From: Aequorivita sp. CIP111184
GTDB taxonomy: Bacteria > Bacteroidota > Bacteroidia > Flavobacteriales > Flavobacteriaceae
Assembly: GCF_900489465.1 (NCBI RefSeq)
Contig: NZ_UEFQ01000013.1
Location: 434,001 to 498,000, forward strand
Direction: 5' to 3'
DNA length: 64,000 nucleotides
Shown: positions 33,338 to 41,214 of the stretch, piece after piece
Layout: each line of letters opens with the position of its first letter
Numbering within the stretch: position 1 is the first letter of the stretch
The notes under the pieces: generated by a model
The model's database searches: none
The model's input: only the letters and a program-made list of their open reading frames with translations
Told to the model about the DNA's origin: nothing
Program-made: the position numbers and the translations under genes

Positions 33338-35545
33338 ATGCCAAAACAAAAAAGAAAAAAGAAAACCAATAAAATTGAAAATCTTTCTCAAACTATATTA
33401 AACATTCTTCGGAAAGATCATTCACAAGCTTTCAACTACAAACAAATTGCCGCAAAACTTCAACTGGACGATCCCAGTAGCAGAAACCAAATAGTTAAAA
33501 AACTAAAGGATCTGCAGGGTAAAGGAACCATTCAAGAAATTGAACGCGGTAAATATATACTTACACCTTCTCAAAATTACTACACAGGAAGGGTTGACAT
33601 TGCAGGCCGTGGCCAAGGTTATATTATCGTCGAGGATTTAGAAGATGATATTTATGTAAGCAATAAAAATTTAAATAAAGCCTTAAACGGCGATATTGTT
33701 GAAGTTTACGTTTTTAAACGTAAAAAAGGTGGTAAGACAGAAGGTGAAATCACAAAAATTATTGAGCGAAAGCGCACCGAATTTGTAGGTACCATTCAAG
33801 TGCAAGAAAACTTTGCATTTGTTGATGTTACCGATTATAAAATGTACACCGATATTTTTGTTCCGAAGAATAAAATAAACGGTGCTAAAAATGGAGAAAA
33901 AGTATTGGTAGCGATGGAAGATTGGCCTGAAAAAGCCGATTCTCCTTTTGGAAGTGTTATAAAAGTGCTAGGTATGCCTGGCGAACATAACACTGAAATC
34001 CATTCCATTCTTGCGCAATACGGTCTTCCGTATGAATTTCCGAAAGAAGTTGAAGATTATGCCAATAATATTGATACTTCAATACAAGCTTCCGAAATAA
34101 AAAAACGTCGCGATATGCGTGATGTTTTAACGTTTACGATAGATCCAAAAGATGCAAAGGATTTTGATGATGCACTTTCTTTTGATAAATTAGAGAACGG
34201 AAACTACGAAATAGGAATCCATATTGCAGATGTTTCACATTACTTAACTCCAGGAAATGAGTTGGATGATGAAGCTTATGAGCGCGCAACTTCGGTATAT
34301 TTGGTAGATAGAGTCGTGCCGATGCTTCCTGAGATTCTTTCAAATAATGCGTGTTCTCTTCGTCCAAATGAAGAAAAATATACCTTTTCTGCAGTGTTTG
34401 AAATAAATCAAAAAGCAGAAGTAGTAAAACAGTGGTTTGGAAGAACTGTAACCTATAGCGATGCGCGTTTTGCTTATGAAGAGGCGCAACATATAATTGA
34501 AAATCCTTCCGAAGAAACGCACACAATTCCTTCAAATATTTCAATTACAGATAAAGAATACACTGTTAAACCTGAAATAGCAGCAGCTATTCTTGAAATG
34601 GATCGTTTAGCAAAAATATTACGCACTAAAAGAATGCGTGCTGGTGCTATTTCTTTCGATAAAGTGGAAGTAAAATTCATTTTGGATGAAAAAAGCAATC
34701 CAGAAGGTGTCTATTTCAAAGAAAGTAAAGATGCCAACAAATTGATTGAGGAATTTATGCTTTTAGCAAACAGAAGCGTTGCTGAATTTATAGGAAAACA
34801 AGAACCAAAAAAGACTTTTGTTTATCGAGTTCACGATGAACCGGATGATGAAAAAATAGCAGCCTTAGAAAATATAATTAAACGCTTTGGCTATAAACTG
34901 AATACCAAAGACCGCCATACCACTGCAACTTCAATGAACAAGCTTTTAAAAGATGTTCATGGCAAGAAAGAACAAAATTTGATAGATACACTTGCCATCC
35001 GAACTATGAGTAAAGCAATGTATACTACTCACAACATAGGTCATTACGGATTGGCATTTGATTATTACACCCATTTTACTTCGCCCATTCGTCGTTACCC
35101 AGATGTGATGGTCCACCGCCTTCTTCAACATTATTTAGATAATGGAAAATCAGCGAAAGAAGAAGAATACGAAGAAAAATGTGGTCATAGCAGCGATATG
35201 GAAAATCTTGCTACTAATGCTGAGCGCGATAGCATCAAGTACATGCAAGTTAAGTATATGCAGGATCATCAAGACCAAGACTTTTTAGGAGTAATTTCTG
35301 GTGTTACCGAATGGGGAATCTATGTAGAAATTATGTCGAATAAATGCGAAGGTATGGTTCGTTTACAAGATTTGAGCGATGACAGATATGAATTTGATAG
35401 AGACGAGTTTGCGGTAATTGGACAACGAACTAAAAATGTTTACAGACTTGGTGATGAAGTGTATGTAAAAGTAAAGAATGCAGATTTGGTGAAAAAACAC
35501 CTTGATTTTACAATGTTAGGACACGAAAAAGAGTATAAAAATTAA
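33338..35545 (+). CDS. rnr: Ribonuclease R
   Basis: 735 residues. 3'-5' exoribonuclease for structured RNA. Order: basic N-terminus (PKQKRKKKTNK), winged-helix region (about 15-75), two cold-shock domains (about 80-230), the RNB catalytic domain with TIDPKDAKDFDDALSF (metal-binding aspartates) and HYGLAFDYYTHFTSPIRRYPDVMVHR, and a C-terminal S1 domain (GVISGVTEWGIYVEIMSNKCEGMV). The TACTTTTA at 33310 is a one-mismatch -7 box. It begins the plus-strand series to the right of the gene-free region. Confidence 0.97.
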   Translation: MPKQKRKKKTNKIENLSQTILNILRKDHSQAFNYKQIAAKLQLDDPSSRNQIVKKLKDLQGKGTIQEIERGKYILTPSQNYYTGRVDIAGRGQGYIIVEDLEDDIYVSNKNLNKALNGDIVEVYVFKRKKGGKTEGEITKIIERKRTEFVGTIQVQENFAFVDVTDYKMYTDIFVPKNKINGAKNGEKVLVAMEDWPEKADSPFGSVIKVLGMPGEHNTEIHSILAQYGLPYEFPKEVEDYANNIDTSIQASEIKKRRDMRDVLTFTIDPKDAKDFDDALSFDKLENGNYEIGIHIADVSHYLTPGNELDDEAYERATSVYLVDRVVPMLPEILSNNACSLRPNEEKYTFSAVFEINQKAEVVKQWFGRTVTYSDARFAYEEAQHIIENPSEETHTIPSNISITDKEYTVKPEIAAAILEMDRLAKILRTKRMRAGAISFDKVEVKFILDEKSNPEGVYFKESKDANKLIEEFMLLANRSVAEFIGKQEPKKTFVYRVHDEPDDEKIAALENIIKRFGYKLNTKDRHTTATSMNKLLKDVHGKKEQNLIDTLAIRTMSKAMYTTHNIGHYGLAFDYYTHFTSPIRRYPDVMVHRLLQHYLDNGKSAKEEEYEEKCGHSSDMENLATNAERDSIKYMQVKYMQDHQDQDFLGVISGVTEWGIYVEIMSNKCEGMVRLQDLSDDRYEFDRDEFAVIGQRTKNVYRLGDEVYVKVKNADLVKKHLDFTMLGHEKEYKN

Positions 35546-35555
35546 ATTTATAAAA

Positions 35556-36233
35556 ATGAAAAAACTGATTTTTATAGCAATTCTTTCTATTTCTGCTTTA
35601 TCATTTTCTCAAGGAAGTACAGAAGTTGGAGACTTTAGTGAATTGAAAGTATATGATCTTATCACAGTAAAACTTGTTCCATCTGATGAGAATAGTGTTG
35701 TTGTAGCTGGTGAGAATACAGAATTTGTAAAAACAATCAATGATAATGGAGTTTTAAAAATACGCATGGAATTAGAAGAACGTTTTGATGGAAATGCCAC
35801 TACTGTAACCGTTTTTTTTAAAAGTATATCCATTATTGATGCAAATGAAGGTGCAGAAATCTATTCTGACGCGGAAATAAAACAACCTAAATTTGAACTT
35901 AAAGTCCAAGAAGGTGGAAAAATTAATGTGATGATAGCTGCAGAAAATCTCGATGTGAAATCAGTTTCTGGTGGTGACATTATAACTAAAGGGACAGTAA
36001 CAAAACAAGATGTGAATATCAATTCCGGCGGTACTTATGAAGCAAAAGATTTAATATCCTCTGAAGCTTATGTAACTGTAACTGCTGGTGGTTCTGCAAC
36101 TATTTACACAACAGATAAAGTTGAGGCTAAAGTTACAGCTGGAGGTTATATTACTGTCTATGGTAACCCGAAAGATGTGAAGAAAAAGAAATTTGCTGGC
36201 GGTAAGATTAAAATAATAGAAGGTAAAAATTAA
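35556..36233 (+). CDS. Head-GIN (DUF2807) exported protein
   Basis: 225 residues with a signal peptide (FIAILSISALSFSQ). The DUF2807 auto-transporter-like head GIN domain: repeated beta-strand pattern with GENTEFVKTINDNGVLKIRM, then Gly/Ser-rich repeats (SVSGGDI, NINSGGTYEAK, TVTAGGSATI, KVTAGGYITV) forming a right-handed beta helix. Surface or periplasmic, function unknown. It follows rnr after 10 bases and is probably co-transcribed. Confidence 0.88.
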   Translation: MKKLIFIAILSISALSFSQGSTEVGDFSELKVYDLITVKLVPSDENSVVVAGENTEFVKTINDNGVLKIRMELEERFDGNATTVTVFFKSISIIDANEGAEIYSDAEIKQPKFELKVQEGGKINVMIAAENLDVKSVSGGDIITKGTVTKQDVNINSGGTYEAKDLISSEAYVTVTAGGSATIYTTDKVEAKVTAGGYITVYGNPKDVKKKKFAGGKIKIIEGKN

Positions 36234-36249
36234 AATTTTTTCAGTAATT

Positions 36250-36276
36250 GGGTAAAAGTAATTTGTATTTTTACCC
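36250..36276 (+). repeat. Inverted repeat at the LysE-type gene start
   Basis: GGGTAAAA at 36250-36257 pairs with TTTTACCC at 36269-36276 around an 11-base loop. The right arm overlaps the -7-like TATTTTTA (36266-36273) four bases before the ATG. It may be an operator or a weak terminator of the upstream gene; there is no T run. Confidence 0.35.
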
Positions 36277-36280
36277 TACT

Positions 36281-37009
36281 ATGTTTGACGGTTTACTCTA
36301 CGCGGCATTCTACGGATTTTTATTGGCATTTGCTGTCGGTCCAGTGTTTTTCACTTTGATTGAAACTGCTATTACCAAAGGAATTAAAGCTGCTATATTT
36401 TTTGATCTCGGAGCACTATTTGCAGATGTCATTTTTATATTGATTGCTTTTTTCAGCACCAATAGAATTCTTGAAAAAGTTAAACACGATCCTGGTTTGC
36501 TTATCTTTGGCGGTGCTATTCTTATTGCTTACGGTATTATTTCATACATTCGAACTAACAAATCTATCTTTAAAATAGTTCGGGAGCATTACGCTGTAAA
36601 AGTGAAAAAGAATCTTGGTGGTTTATTTCTAAAGGGTTTTCTTTTGAATTTTGTAAACTTTGGCGTTTTGGCAGGTTGGATAGGAACTTTAATTATGGCA
36701 AATGCACTCACCACTTCTGAAAACGGTGTACTTATTTTTATTGCCACTGTATTAGCGACCTTTTTTCTCACAGACCTATTAAAAATGCTTTTGGCAAAAA
36801 GGTTAAAAAATAAAATGACCCCGCGTTTTATTTTCAAAACTAAAAAGTGGGTAAGTATTTTAATCTTGGGCTTTGGAGTTTTACTACTTATACAAGGTAT
36901 TTTTCCTAAAGGAGTAGAAGCTGGATTGGACAGAATTCCAAGTCAGCAACATTTAAAAGAAAACCCAATACCTCCTGTGGATGCTTCATTGAAAACTCCT
37001 CCAGAATAA
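36281..37009 (+). CDS. LysE-family exporter
   Basis: 242 residues from the ATG at 36281, placed right after the -7-like box; the eleven-codon longer reading is rejected. Six hydrophobic segments as in LysE/RhtB exporters; the N-terminal GFLLAFAVGPVFFTLIETAI and following DLGALFADVIFILIAFF are the family's conserved start, here a GPVFF variant of GP..F. A proline-rich tail ends the protein. It likely exports amino acids or similar small molecules at the inner membrane. Confidence 0.87.
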   Translation: MFDGLLYAAFYGFLLAFAVGPVFFTLIETAITKGIKAAIFFDLGALFADVIFILIAFFSTNRILEKVKHDPGLLIFGGAILIAYGIISYIRTNKSIFKIVREHYAVKVKKNLGGLFLKGFLLNFVNFGVLAGWIGTLIMANALTTSENGVLIFIATVLATFFLTDLLKMLLAKRLKNKMTPRFIFKTKKWVSILILGFGVLLLIQGIFPKGVEAGLDRIPSQQHLKENPIPPVDASLKTPPE

Positions 37010-37021
37010 ATAAGAAATTAA

Positions 37022-37462
37022 TTATTCCTTGTAATTATAATTTTTACCCCCGTCCTGCAATTCTATTTTTACAATGCTATCCAAGGGTATTTTCCTTAAA
37101 AATCCTTGTACCAAACGTGCACGGCCTCCTTTTAAAGTATCATTTTCTAAAATTACGGTATCAAAATAGAAAGTATATTTTTTACCATTTACTTGCGTCA
37201 CCCGCATTTCTATTGAAGGAGAATTGTCTAAATACGTTCTTTTTCCGTCTTTATCCGTTACTATTATTCGCTTAATATTGTTAGAAGTATATTTAATATC
37301 AGAATAGAAAAAAGGGTTATTAACCTTAACCTTTTTCATATTTTCAGAAGTTTCATTTATCATTTGCTCACGAAAACTCTCCACTGGAATAGTATAGGTT
37401 TTGCAAGAGATAATCAATAATAAGACTCCAAATGCTAACAATCTGTTTTTTAAATTCTTCAT
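37022..37462 (-). CDS. Lipoprotein of unknown function
   Basis: 146 residues with lipoprotein signal (LLIISC, Cys20) followed by KTYTIPVESFREQM. The mature part is a beta-rich domain with repeated strands (KRIIVTDKDGKRTYL, SIEMRVTQVNGKKYTFYFDTVI, DSIVKIELQDGGKNY). Family not recognised. It is monocistronic, convergent with the LysE-type gene. Confidence 0.72.
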   Translation of the reverse strand: MKNLKNRLLAFGVLLLIISCKTYTIPVESFREQMINETSENMKKVKVNNPFFYSDIKYTSNNIKRIIVTDKDGKRTYLDNSPSIEMRVTQVNGKKYTFYFDTVILENDTLKGGRARLVQGFLRKIPLDSIVKIELQDGGKNYNYKE

Positions 37463-37518
37463 ATTTTGAAACTATTATAAATAAAAATCTCTCAGTTTAA
37501 ACTAAATCTTTTGATGAT

Positions 37519-37555
37519 GTATCGAGCGCCCCGACACTTCGGGGGACCCGCTGTA
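37519..37555. repeat. Degenerate tRNA-Cys 3' fragment with a hairpin in place of the T-loop
   Basis: GTATCGAGCG at 37519-37528 and CCGCTGTA at 37548-37555 are exact copies of the two sides of the T-arm/acceptor end of the nearby tRNA-Cys (37606-37615 and 37624-37631). Between them, instead of the T-loop, is a GC-rich hairpin CCCCGA-cac-TTCGGGG. It could be the remnant of a second tRNA-Cys copy altered by a small palindromic element. Confidence 0.4.
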
Positions 37556-37570
37556 TTATTTTAAAGCAAT

Positions 37571-37602
37571 AAAAAACCTCCAACTTTATGTTGAAGGTTT
37601 TG
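37571..37602 (-). terminator. Terminator after tRNA-Cys
   Basis: Twelve-bp arms AAAACCTTCAAC / GTTGGAGGTTTT (one G-T pair) with a 5-base loop and a T run on the minus strand, two bases after the tRNA 3' end. Confidence 0.9.
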
Positions 37603-37603
37603 G

Positions 37604-37674
37604 AGGTATCGAGCGGATTCGAACCGCTGTAGCAGCTTTTGCAGAGCTGAGCCTAGCCACTCGGCCACGATACC
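37604..37674 (-). tRNA. tRNA-Cys (anticodon GCA)
   Basis: 71 bases: acceptor GGTATCG/CGATACC, anticodon stem CAGCT/AGCTG around loop CTGCAAA (anticodon GCA), T arm AGCGGTTCGAATCCGCT, discriminator T (U73), the identity base for cysteine. CCA is not encoded. Followed at once by a strong terminator. Confidence 0.95.
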
Positions 37675-37686
37675 TTATTAGGCTTG

Positions 37687-37694
37687 CAAATGTA
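37687..37694 (-). promoter_or_regulatory. -7 box of the tRNA-Cys promoter
   Basis: TACATTTG followed by CAA on the minus strand, 13 bases before the tRNA; identical octamer to that of tRNA(CAT). Confidence 0.65.
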
Positions 37695-37731
37695 AAAAAA
37701 TTAAACTTAAAATTCCTACTTAAAAAACAAA

Positions 37732-38088
37732 TTACCTTTTCTCCTTTATTGTTACACTAACTTCTGCTACATCCCCGCCAATGGGTGGATTTCTTTTAGC
37801 AACCGTAACTTTTACTTCATTAACCATTTCCACCTTCAATAAAATACTGTCAATGATGCGTTTTGCTACGTGTTCTAATAACTTCGCGCGTATTGCCATT
37901 TCTTCTCTAACAATTTTTTGAAGCATCACATAATCAACGGTATCTGCAAGCTCGTCACTTTTAGAGGCTTTATTTAAATCTGCCTTTACCGAAAGATTCA
38001 CTAAATAATCAGAGCCTATTTGTCCTTCCTCAGTTAGGCAGCCGTGAAAGGCATAAATCTTTATATTTTTTAAACGAATGGTTCCCAT
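37732..38088 (-). CDS. folB: Dihydroneopterin aldolase
   Basis: 118 residues. Converts 7,8-dihydroneopterin to 6-hydroxymethyl-dihydropterin in folate synthesis. Motifs: IYAFHGCLTEEGQIGSDYLV with the substrate-contacting Tyr/Glu region, ADTVDYVMLQKIV, LLEHVAKRIIDSI, and VAKRNPPIGGD with the catalytic Lys. Transcribed on its own from a promoter shared back-to-back with glnS. Confidence 0.95.
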   Translation of the reverse strand: MGTIRLKNIKIYAFHGCLTEEGQIGSDYLVNLSVKADLNKASKSDELADTVDYVMLQKIVREEMAIRAKLLEHVAKRIIDSILLKVEMVNEVKVTVAKRNPPIGGDVAEVSVTIKEKR

Positions 38089-38102
38089 GGAATTAGTTTT
38101 CG

Positions 38103-38110
38103 CAAAGATA
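38103..38110 (-). promoter_or_regulatory. folB: -7 box of the folB promoter
   Basis: TATCTTTG followed by CG on the minus strand, exact TAnnTTTG match, 14 bases before the folB ATG. Confidence 0.65.
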
Positions 38111-38129
38111 CTTTTTTATGTTATTTGGT

Positions 38130-38137
38130 TACCTTTG
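38130..38137 (+). promoter_or_regulatory. glnS: -7 box of the glnS promoter
   Basis: TACCTTTG, exact TAnnTTTG match on the plus strand, 58 bases before glnS. With the folB box 20 bases to the left the two promoters are closely divergent. Confidence 0.6.
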
Positions 38138-38195
38138 TACCTCTTAAAACAAAAGCATTATTTATAGGACGCAAGCGTCTTTAAACTAAAAATAT

Positions 38196-39878
38196 ATGAC
38201 AAACGAAGCCGCGCCGCTGAATTTTATTGAGCATATTATTGAAGAAGATCTCACAAAAGGTTACAAAAAAGAACAATTGTGTTTCCGTTTTCCACCAGAA
38301 CCCAATGGCTATCTTCATATTGGTCACGCCTCTTCAATTTGCTTAAATTTCGGTTTGGGTGAAAGGTATAATGCACCAGTAAACCTTCGTTTTGACGATA
38401 CAAACCCAGCAAAAGAAGAGCAGGAATTTGTGGATGCAATAAAACGCGATATCTCGTGGTTGGGTTATGAATGGGCTGAAGAAAGGTATGCTTCTGATTA
38501 TTTTCAACAGTTGTATGATTGGGCTGTTCAGCTTATAAAACAAGGAAAAGCATATGTAGATTCCCAAACCTCGGAAGCGATTGCTGAACAAAAAGGAACT
38601 CCCAATACACCAGGAAAACCAAGTCCTTTTAGAGATCGTTCCGTTGAAGAAAATTTGGACTTGCTTGAAAAGATGAAAAATGGCGAAACCAAAGAAGGGG
38701 AACACGTACTTCGCGCAAAAATAAATATGGAGTCGCCTAATATGTTGATGCGTGATCCAGTAATGTACCGAACCATTAACAAACACCATCACCGTACTGG
38801 AACAGATTGGAAAATCTTTCCAATGTACGATTGGACTCACGGTGAAAGTGATTATATAGAACAAGTATCACATTCTTTCTGTACGCTGGAATTCTTGCCA
38901 CACAGAGAGCTTTACGATTGGTTTTTGGACCAAGTATATGATTCAGAAAAATTGCGCCCTAAACAGCGTGAATTTGCCCGTAGAAATTTAAGCCATACTG
39001 TTGTAAGCAAACGTAAACTTGCGCAATTGGTAAGTAGTGGCGTTGTGAAAGGATGGGATGATCCACGGATGCCTACAATTTCCGGTTTGCGCCGCAGAGG
39101 GTACACCCCAGAATCCATTAAAAACTTTGCAGATAGTATAGGTGTTGGAAAACGTGAGAATTTGATAGATGTATCACATTTGGAATTCAATGTTCGCGAA
39201 GATCTCAACAAAAAAGCACCGCGAATAATGGTGGTTTTGGATCCTGTTAAATTGATAATAGATAATTATCCCGAAGGTAAAACCGAAATGCTTGAGGCCG
39301 AAAACAATCAGGAAGATGATAGCGCTGGAAGTCGAGAAGTGCCATTTTCGAGAGAGTTATTAATTGAAAGAGAAGATTTTCTGGAAGAGGCAAACCGTAA
39401 GTTTTTCCGATTGACCCTTGGAAAAGAAGTACGTTTAAAAAATGCATATATTATCAAAGGCGAAAGTGTTGTAAAAGACACTGAGGGAAATATTACAGAA
39501 ATTCATTGCACCTACGATCCAGAAAGCAAAAGTGGAAGTGGTTCTGAGGCTTCATTGAGAAAAGTAAAAGGCACGCTACATTGGGTCTCTGCAGCACACG
39601 CACTTCCTGTTGAAGTACGTCTTTACGATCGTCTTTTTACTGAAGCTTCACCAGATACTAACAAAGCAAAAGATTTTATGGAATTTATAAATCCTGATTC
39701 TCTAGAGGTAATTACTGGTTATGCGGAACCAAGTGTAAAAAATTCAATAGCAGAAGATAAATTTCAGTTTCAGCGTTTGGGGTATTTCGTTATTGATAGA
39801 GACTCTACTTCAGAAAAAATTGTTTTCAATCGAACGGTTCCATTACGTGACTCTTGGTCTAAACTGGCTGATAATTAA
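38196..39878 (+). CDS. glnS: Glutaminyl-tRNA synthetase
   Basis: 560 residues. Class I synthetase: HIGH motif in PPEPNGYLHIGHASS, KMSKS variant VVSKRKL at about residues 268-274, GlnRS-specific RFDDTNPAKE and GWDDPRMPTISGLRRRGY. The two C-terminal beta-barrels for anticodon recognition are complete (ending VPLRDSWSKLAD). Direct charging means a GatCAB route for Gln is not needed. Monocistronic. Confidence 0.97.
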   Translation: MTNEAAPLNFIEHIIEEDLTKGYKKEQLCFRFPPEPNGYLHIGHASSICLNFGLGERYNAPVNLRFDDTNPAKEEQEFVDAIKRDISWLGYEWAEERYASDYFQQLYDWAVQLIKQGKAYVDSQTSEAIAEQKGTPNTPGKPSPFRDRSVEENLDLLEKMKNGETKEGEHVLRAKINMESPNMLMRDPVMYRTINKHHHRTGTDWKIFPMYDWTHGESDYIEQVSHSFCTLEFLPHRELYDWFLDQVYDSEKLRPKQREFARRNLSHTVVSKRKLAQLVSSGVVKGWDDPRMPTISGLRRRGYTPESIKNFADSIGVGKRENLIDVSHLEFNVREDLNKKAPRIMVVLDPVKLIIDNYPEGKTEMLEAENNQEDDSAGSREVPFSRELLIEREDFLEEANRKFFRLTLGKEVRLKNAYIIKGESVVKDTEGNITEIHCTYDPESKSGSGSEASLRKVKGTLHWVSAAHALPVEVRLYDRLFTEASPDTNKAKDFMEFINPDSLEVITGYAEPSVKNSIAEDKFQFQRLGYFVIDRDSTSEKIVFNRTVPLRDSWSKLADN

Positions 39879-40005
39879 CATTTTCACTTAAATATAATTT
39901 GTTTTTTAAGAGAATTTGGCTAATTATCTTACTTTTTAAGATAAATTTATATATTTAAAATTAACTATTAACCGGTTATTAACAGCTAACCAAGATAGTG
40001 TTACC

Positions 40006-40013
40006 TACCTTTG
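40006..40013 (+). promoter_or_regulatory. -7 box of the YtxH-holin-DUF6327 operon
   Basis: TACCTTTG, exact TAnnTTTG match, 29 bases before the ytxH-like ATG. Confidence 0.6.
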
Positions 40014-40042
40014 ATATCATTAACTAATAAATATATATAACA

Positions 40043-40420
40043 ATGGCATCAAATACTGGTCAAACACTTATTGCATTATTAACTGGAGCCGCGATTGGAG
40101 CGGGATTGGGTATACTATATGCACCGGAAAAAGGTTCTAAAACAAGAGAAAAACTTAGCAAAGAAGCTAAGAAAGCTCAGAAAAAATTGAATCAGCAAAT
40201 TCAAGAAACTAGTCATACGTTAAGCGAAAAAGCTCAATATGCTAAGTATAATTTTGAGCAAAAGTTGAACGATACTTTATCTTCAGCTAGTTATAAAGCG
40301 GATGATATTTTGTTGGCAATGGAAGATAAATTAGAAGCTTTGAGAAAACAAAATGCAAAACTTCAAATTGATTCTACAGTTGATAAAGCAAAATCTTCAG
40401 CCAAAAAGGTAACTGTATAA
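40043..40420 (+). CDS. YtxH-domain envelope protein
   Basis: 125 residues. One N-terminal hydrophobic, Gly/Ala-rich helix (LIALLTGAAIGAGLGILYAP) followed by EKGSKTREKLSKEAKKA, the YtxH signature, and a long charged amphipathic coiled region to the C-terminus. Related proteins are general-stress proteins of the membrane. First of three genes separated by only 2 and 5 bases: one transcript with the holin-like and DUF6327 genes. Confidence 0.85.
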   Translation: MASNTGQTLIALLTGAAIGAGLGILYAPEKGSKTREKLSKEAKKAQKKLNQQIQETSHTLSEKAQYAKYNFEQKLNDTLSSASYKADDILLAMEDKLEALRKQNAKLQIDSTVDKAKSSAKKVTV

Positions 40421-40422
40421 GT

Positions 40423-40869
40423 ATGATATTTAAAGGCCTTACAGACAGCCTCCACAAGGTAACAGATAGAATAGAAGATTATGGTTTAAGCATGGCGGAG
40501 TATTACAAACTCCGCTTGTTTAAATCTGCAATGAAGGGTTCTGTATCACTTGTAAATCTTTTGGTTTATGGCAGTCTTTCCCTTTTTGTATTACTCTTTC
40601 TTTCTATTGGTGCAGCCTTTTGGTTGGGTACATTTTTTGAAGAATCTTATATAGGTTTTCTTCTAATAGGTGGCTTCTATGGAGTCATTTTAATTTTCAT
40701 GTTTATTTTCGGCAGAAAAATTATAGAACGTAATATGCTCTATAAATTCTCAGGATTATTATATGATGAAGATGATTTAGACCCAGAAGTTCTTGCTGAG
40801 CAAGAAATTAAGGAATATGAAGAAACATTGCAAGAGGAAGCCATTAGAAAAGCAGAAAACTCAAAATAG
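40423..40869 (+). CDS. Phage-holin-family (Actinobacterial holin X-like) membrane protein
   Basis: 148 residues. N-terminal amphipathic helix, then two membrane helices at about 43-67 (LVNLLVYGSLSLFVLLFLSIG) and 75-98, then an acidic, coiled tail. In this family 'holin' is a name from distant similarity; in bacterial genomes such genes sit with YtxH genes and are not lytic. Two bases after the ytxH-like gene. Confidence 0.8.
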   Translation: MIFKGLTDSLHKVTDRIEDYGLSMAEYYKLRLFKSAMKGSVSLVNLLVYGSLSLFVLLFLSIGAAFWLGTFFEESYIGFLLIGGFYGVILIFMFIFGRKIIERNMLYKFSGLLYDEDDLDPEVLAEQEIKEYEETLQEEAIRKAENSK

Positions 40870-40874
40870 CATCT

Positions 40875-41126
40875 ATGAAGCGATATACTACTTTTGAAGA
40901 AATAGACAGAGATTTGAAATACCTTCGGCTTAAGTCGCAGATTGATCTTGAAGAGGTGAAATTAGGACTTAATGCAAGCAAGGATACCATAAGTGAAACT
41001 TTTTCCCCAATCAATTTAGTTGCCAGTACAGTTGGCTCAATTATTAAAAAAGCTTTTGTATTGAAAATAGTGGATAAGCTTATAGGTATAAAACCAGTAA
41101 AAAAGAAAGAATACGATGAAGATTAG
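40875..41126 (+). CDS. Small protein, DUF6327-like
   Basis: 83 residues. Begins MKRYTTFEEIDRDLKYLRLK, which I recognise as the start of a flavobacterial family (DUF6327) found after YtxH and holin-like genes. A helical N-terminal half and a central hydrophobic segment (PINLVASTVGSIIKKAFVLKIV) suggest membrane association, with a basic C-terminus. Third gene of the cassette; ends at a terminator. Confidence 0.75.
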   Translation: MKRYTTFEEIDRDLKYLRLKSQIDLEEVKLGLNASKDTISETFSPINLVASTVGSIIKKAFVLKIVDKLIGIKPVKKKEYDED

Positions 41127-41161
41127 CATTTTTATGCTTTCCTCACTTTTATTTATTTAGA

Positions 41162-41192
41162 AAAAGACCGCTGAAATTTCAGCGGCCTTTTT
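41162..41192 (+). terminator. Terminator of the YtxH cassette
   Basis: Stem GACCGCTGAAA / TTTCAGCGGCC with no or very short loop, flanked by AAAAA and TTTTT; could also end the convergent SPFH gene. Confidence 0.9.
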
Positions 41193-41214
41193 GTATTTAA
41201 TGGTTTAGAATGAA

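Noticed and set aside
40423-40869. Prophage origin for the holin-like gene
   Set aside because: No other phage genes nearby; the cassette with YtxH is a host envelope set.
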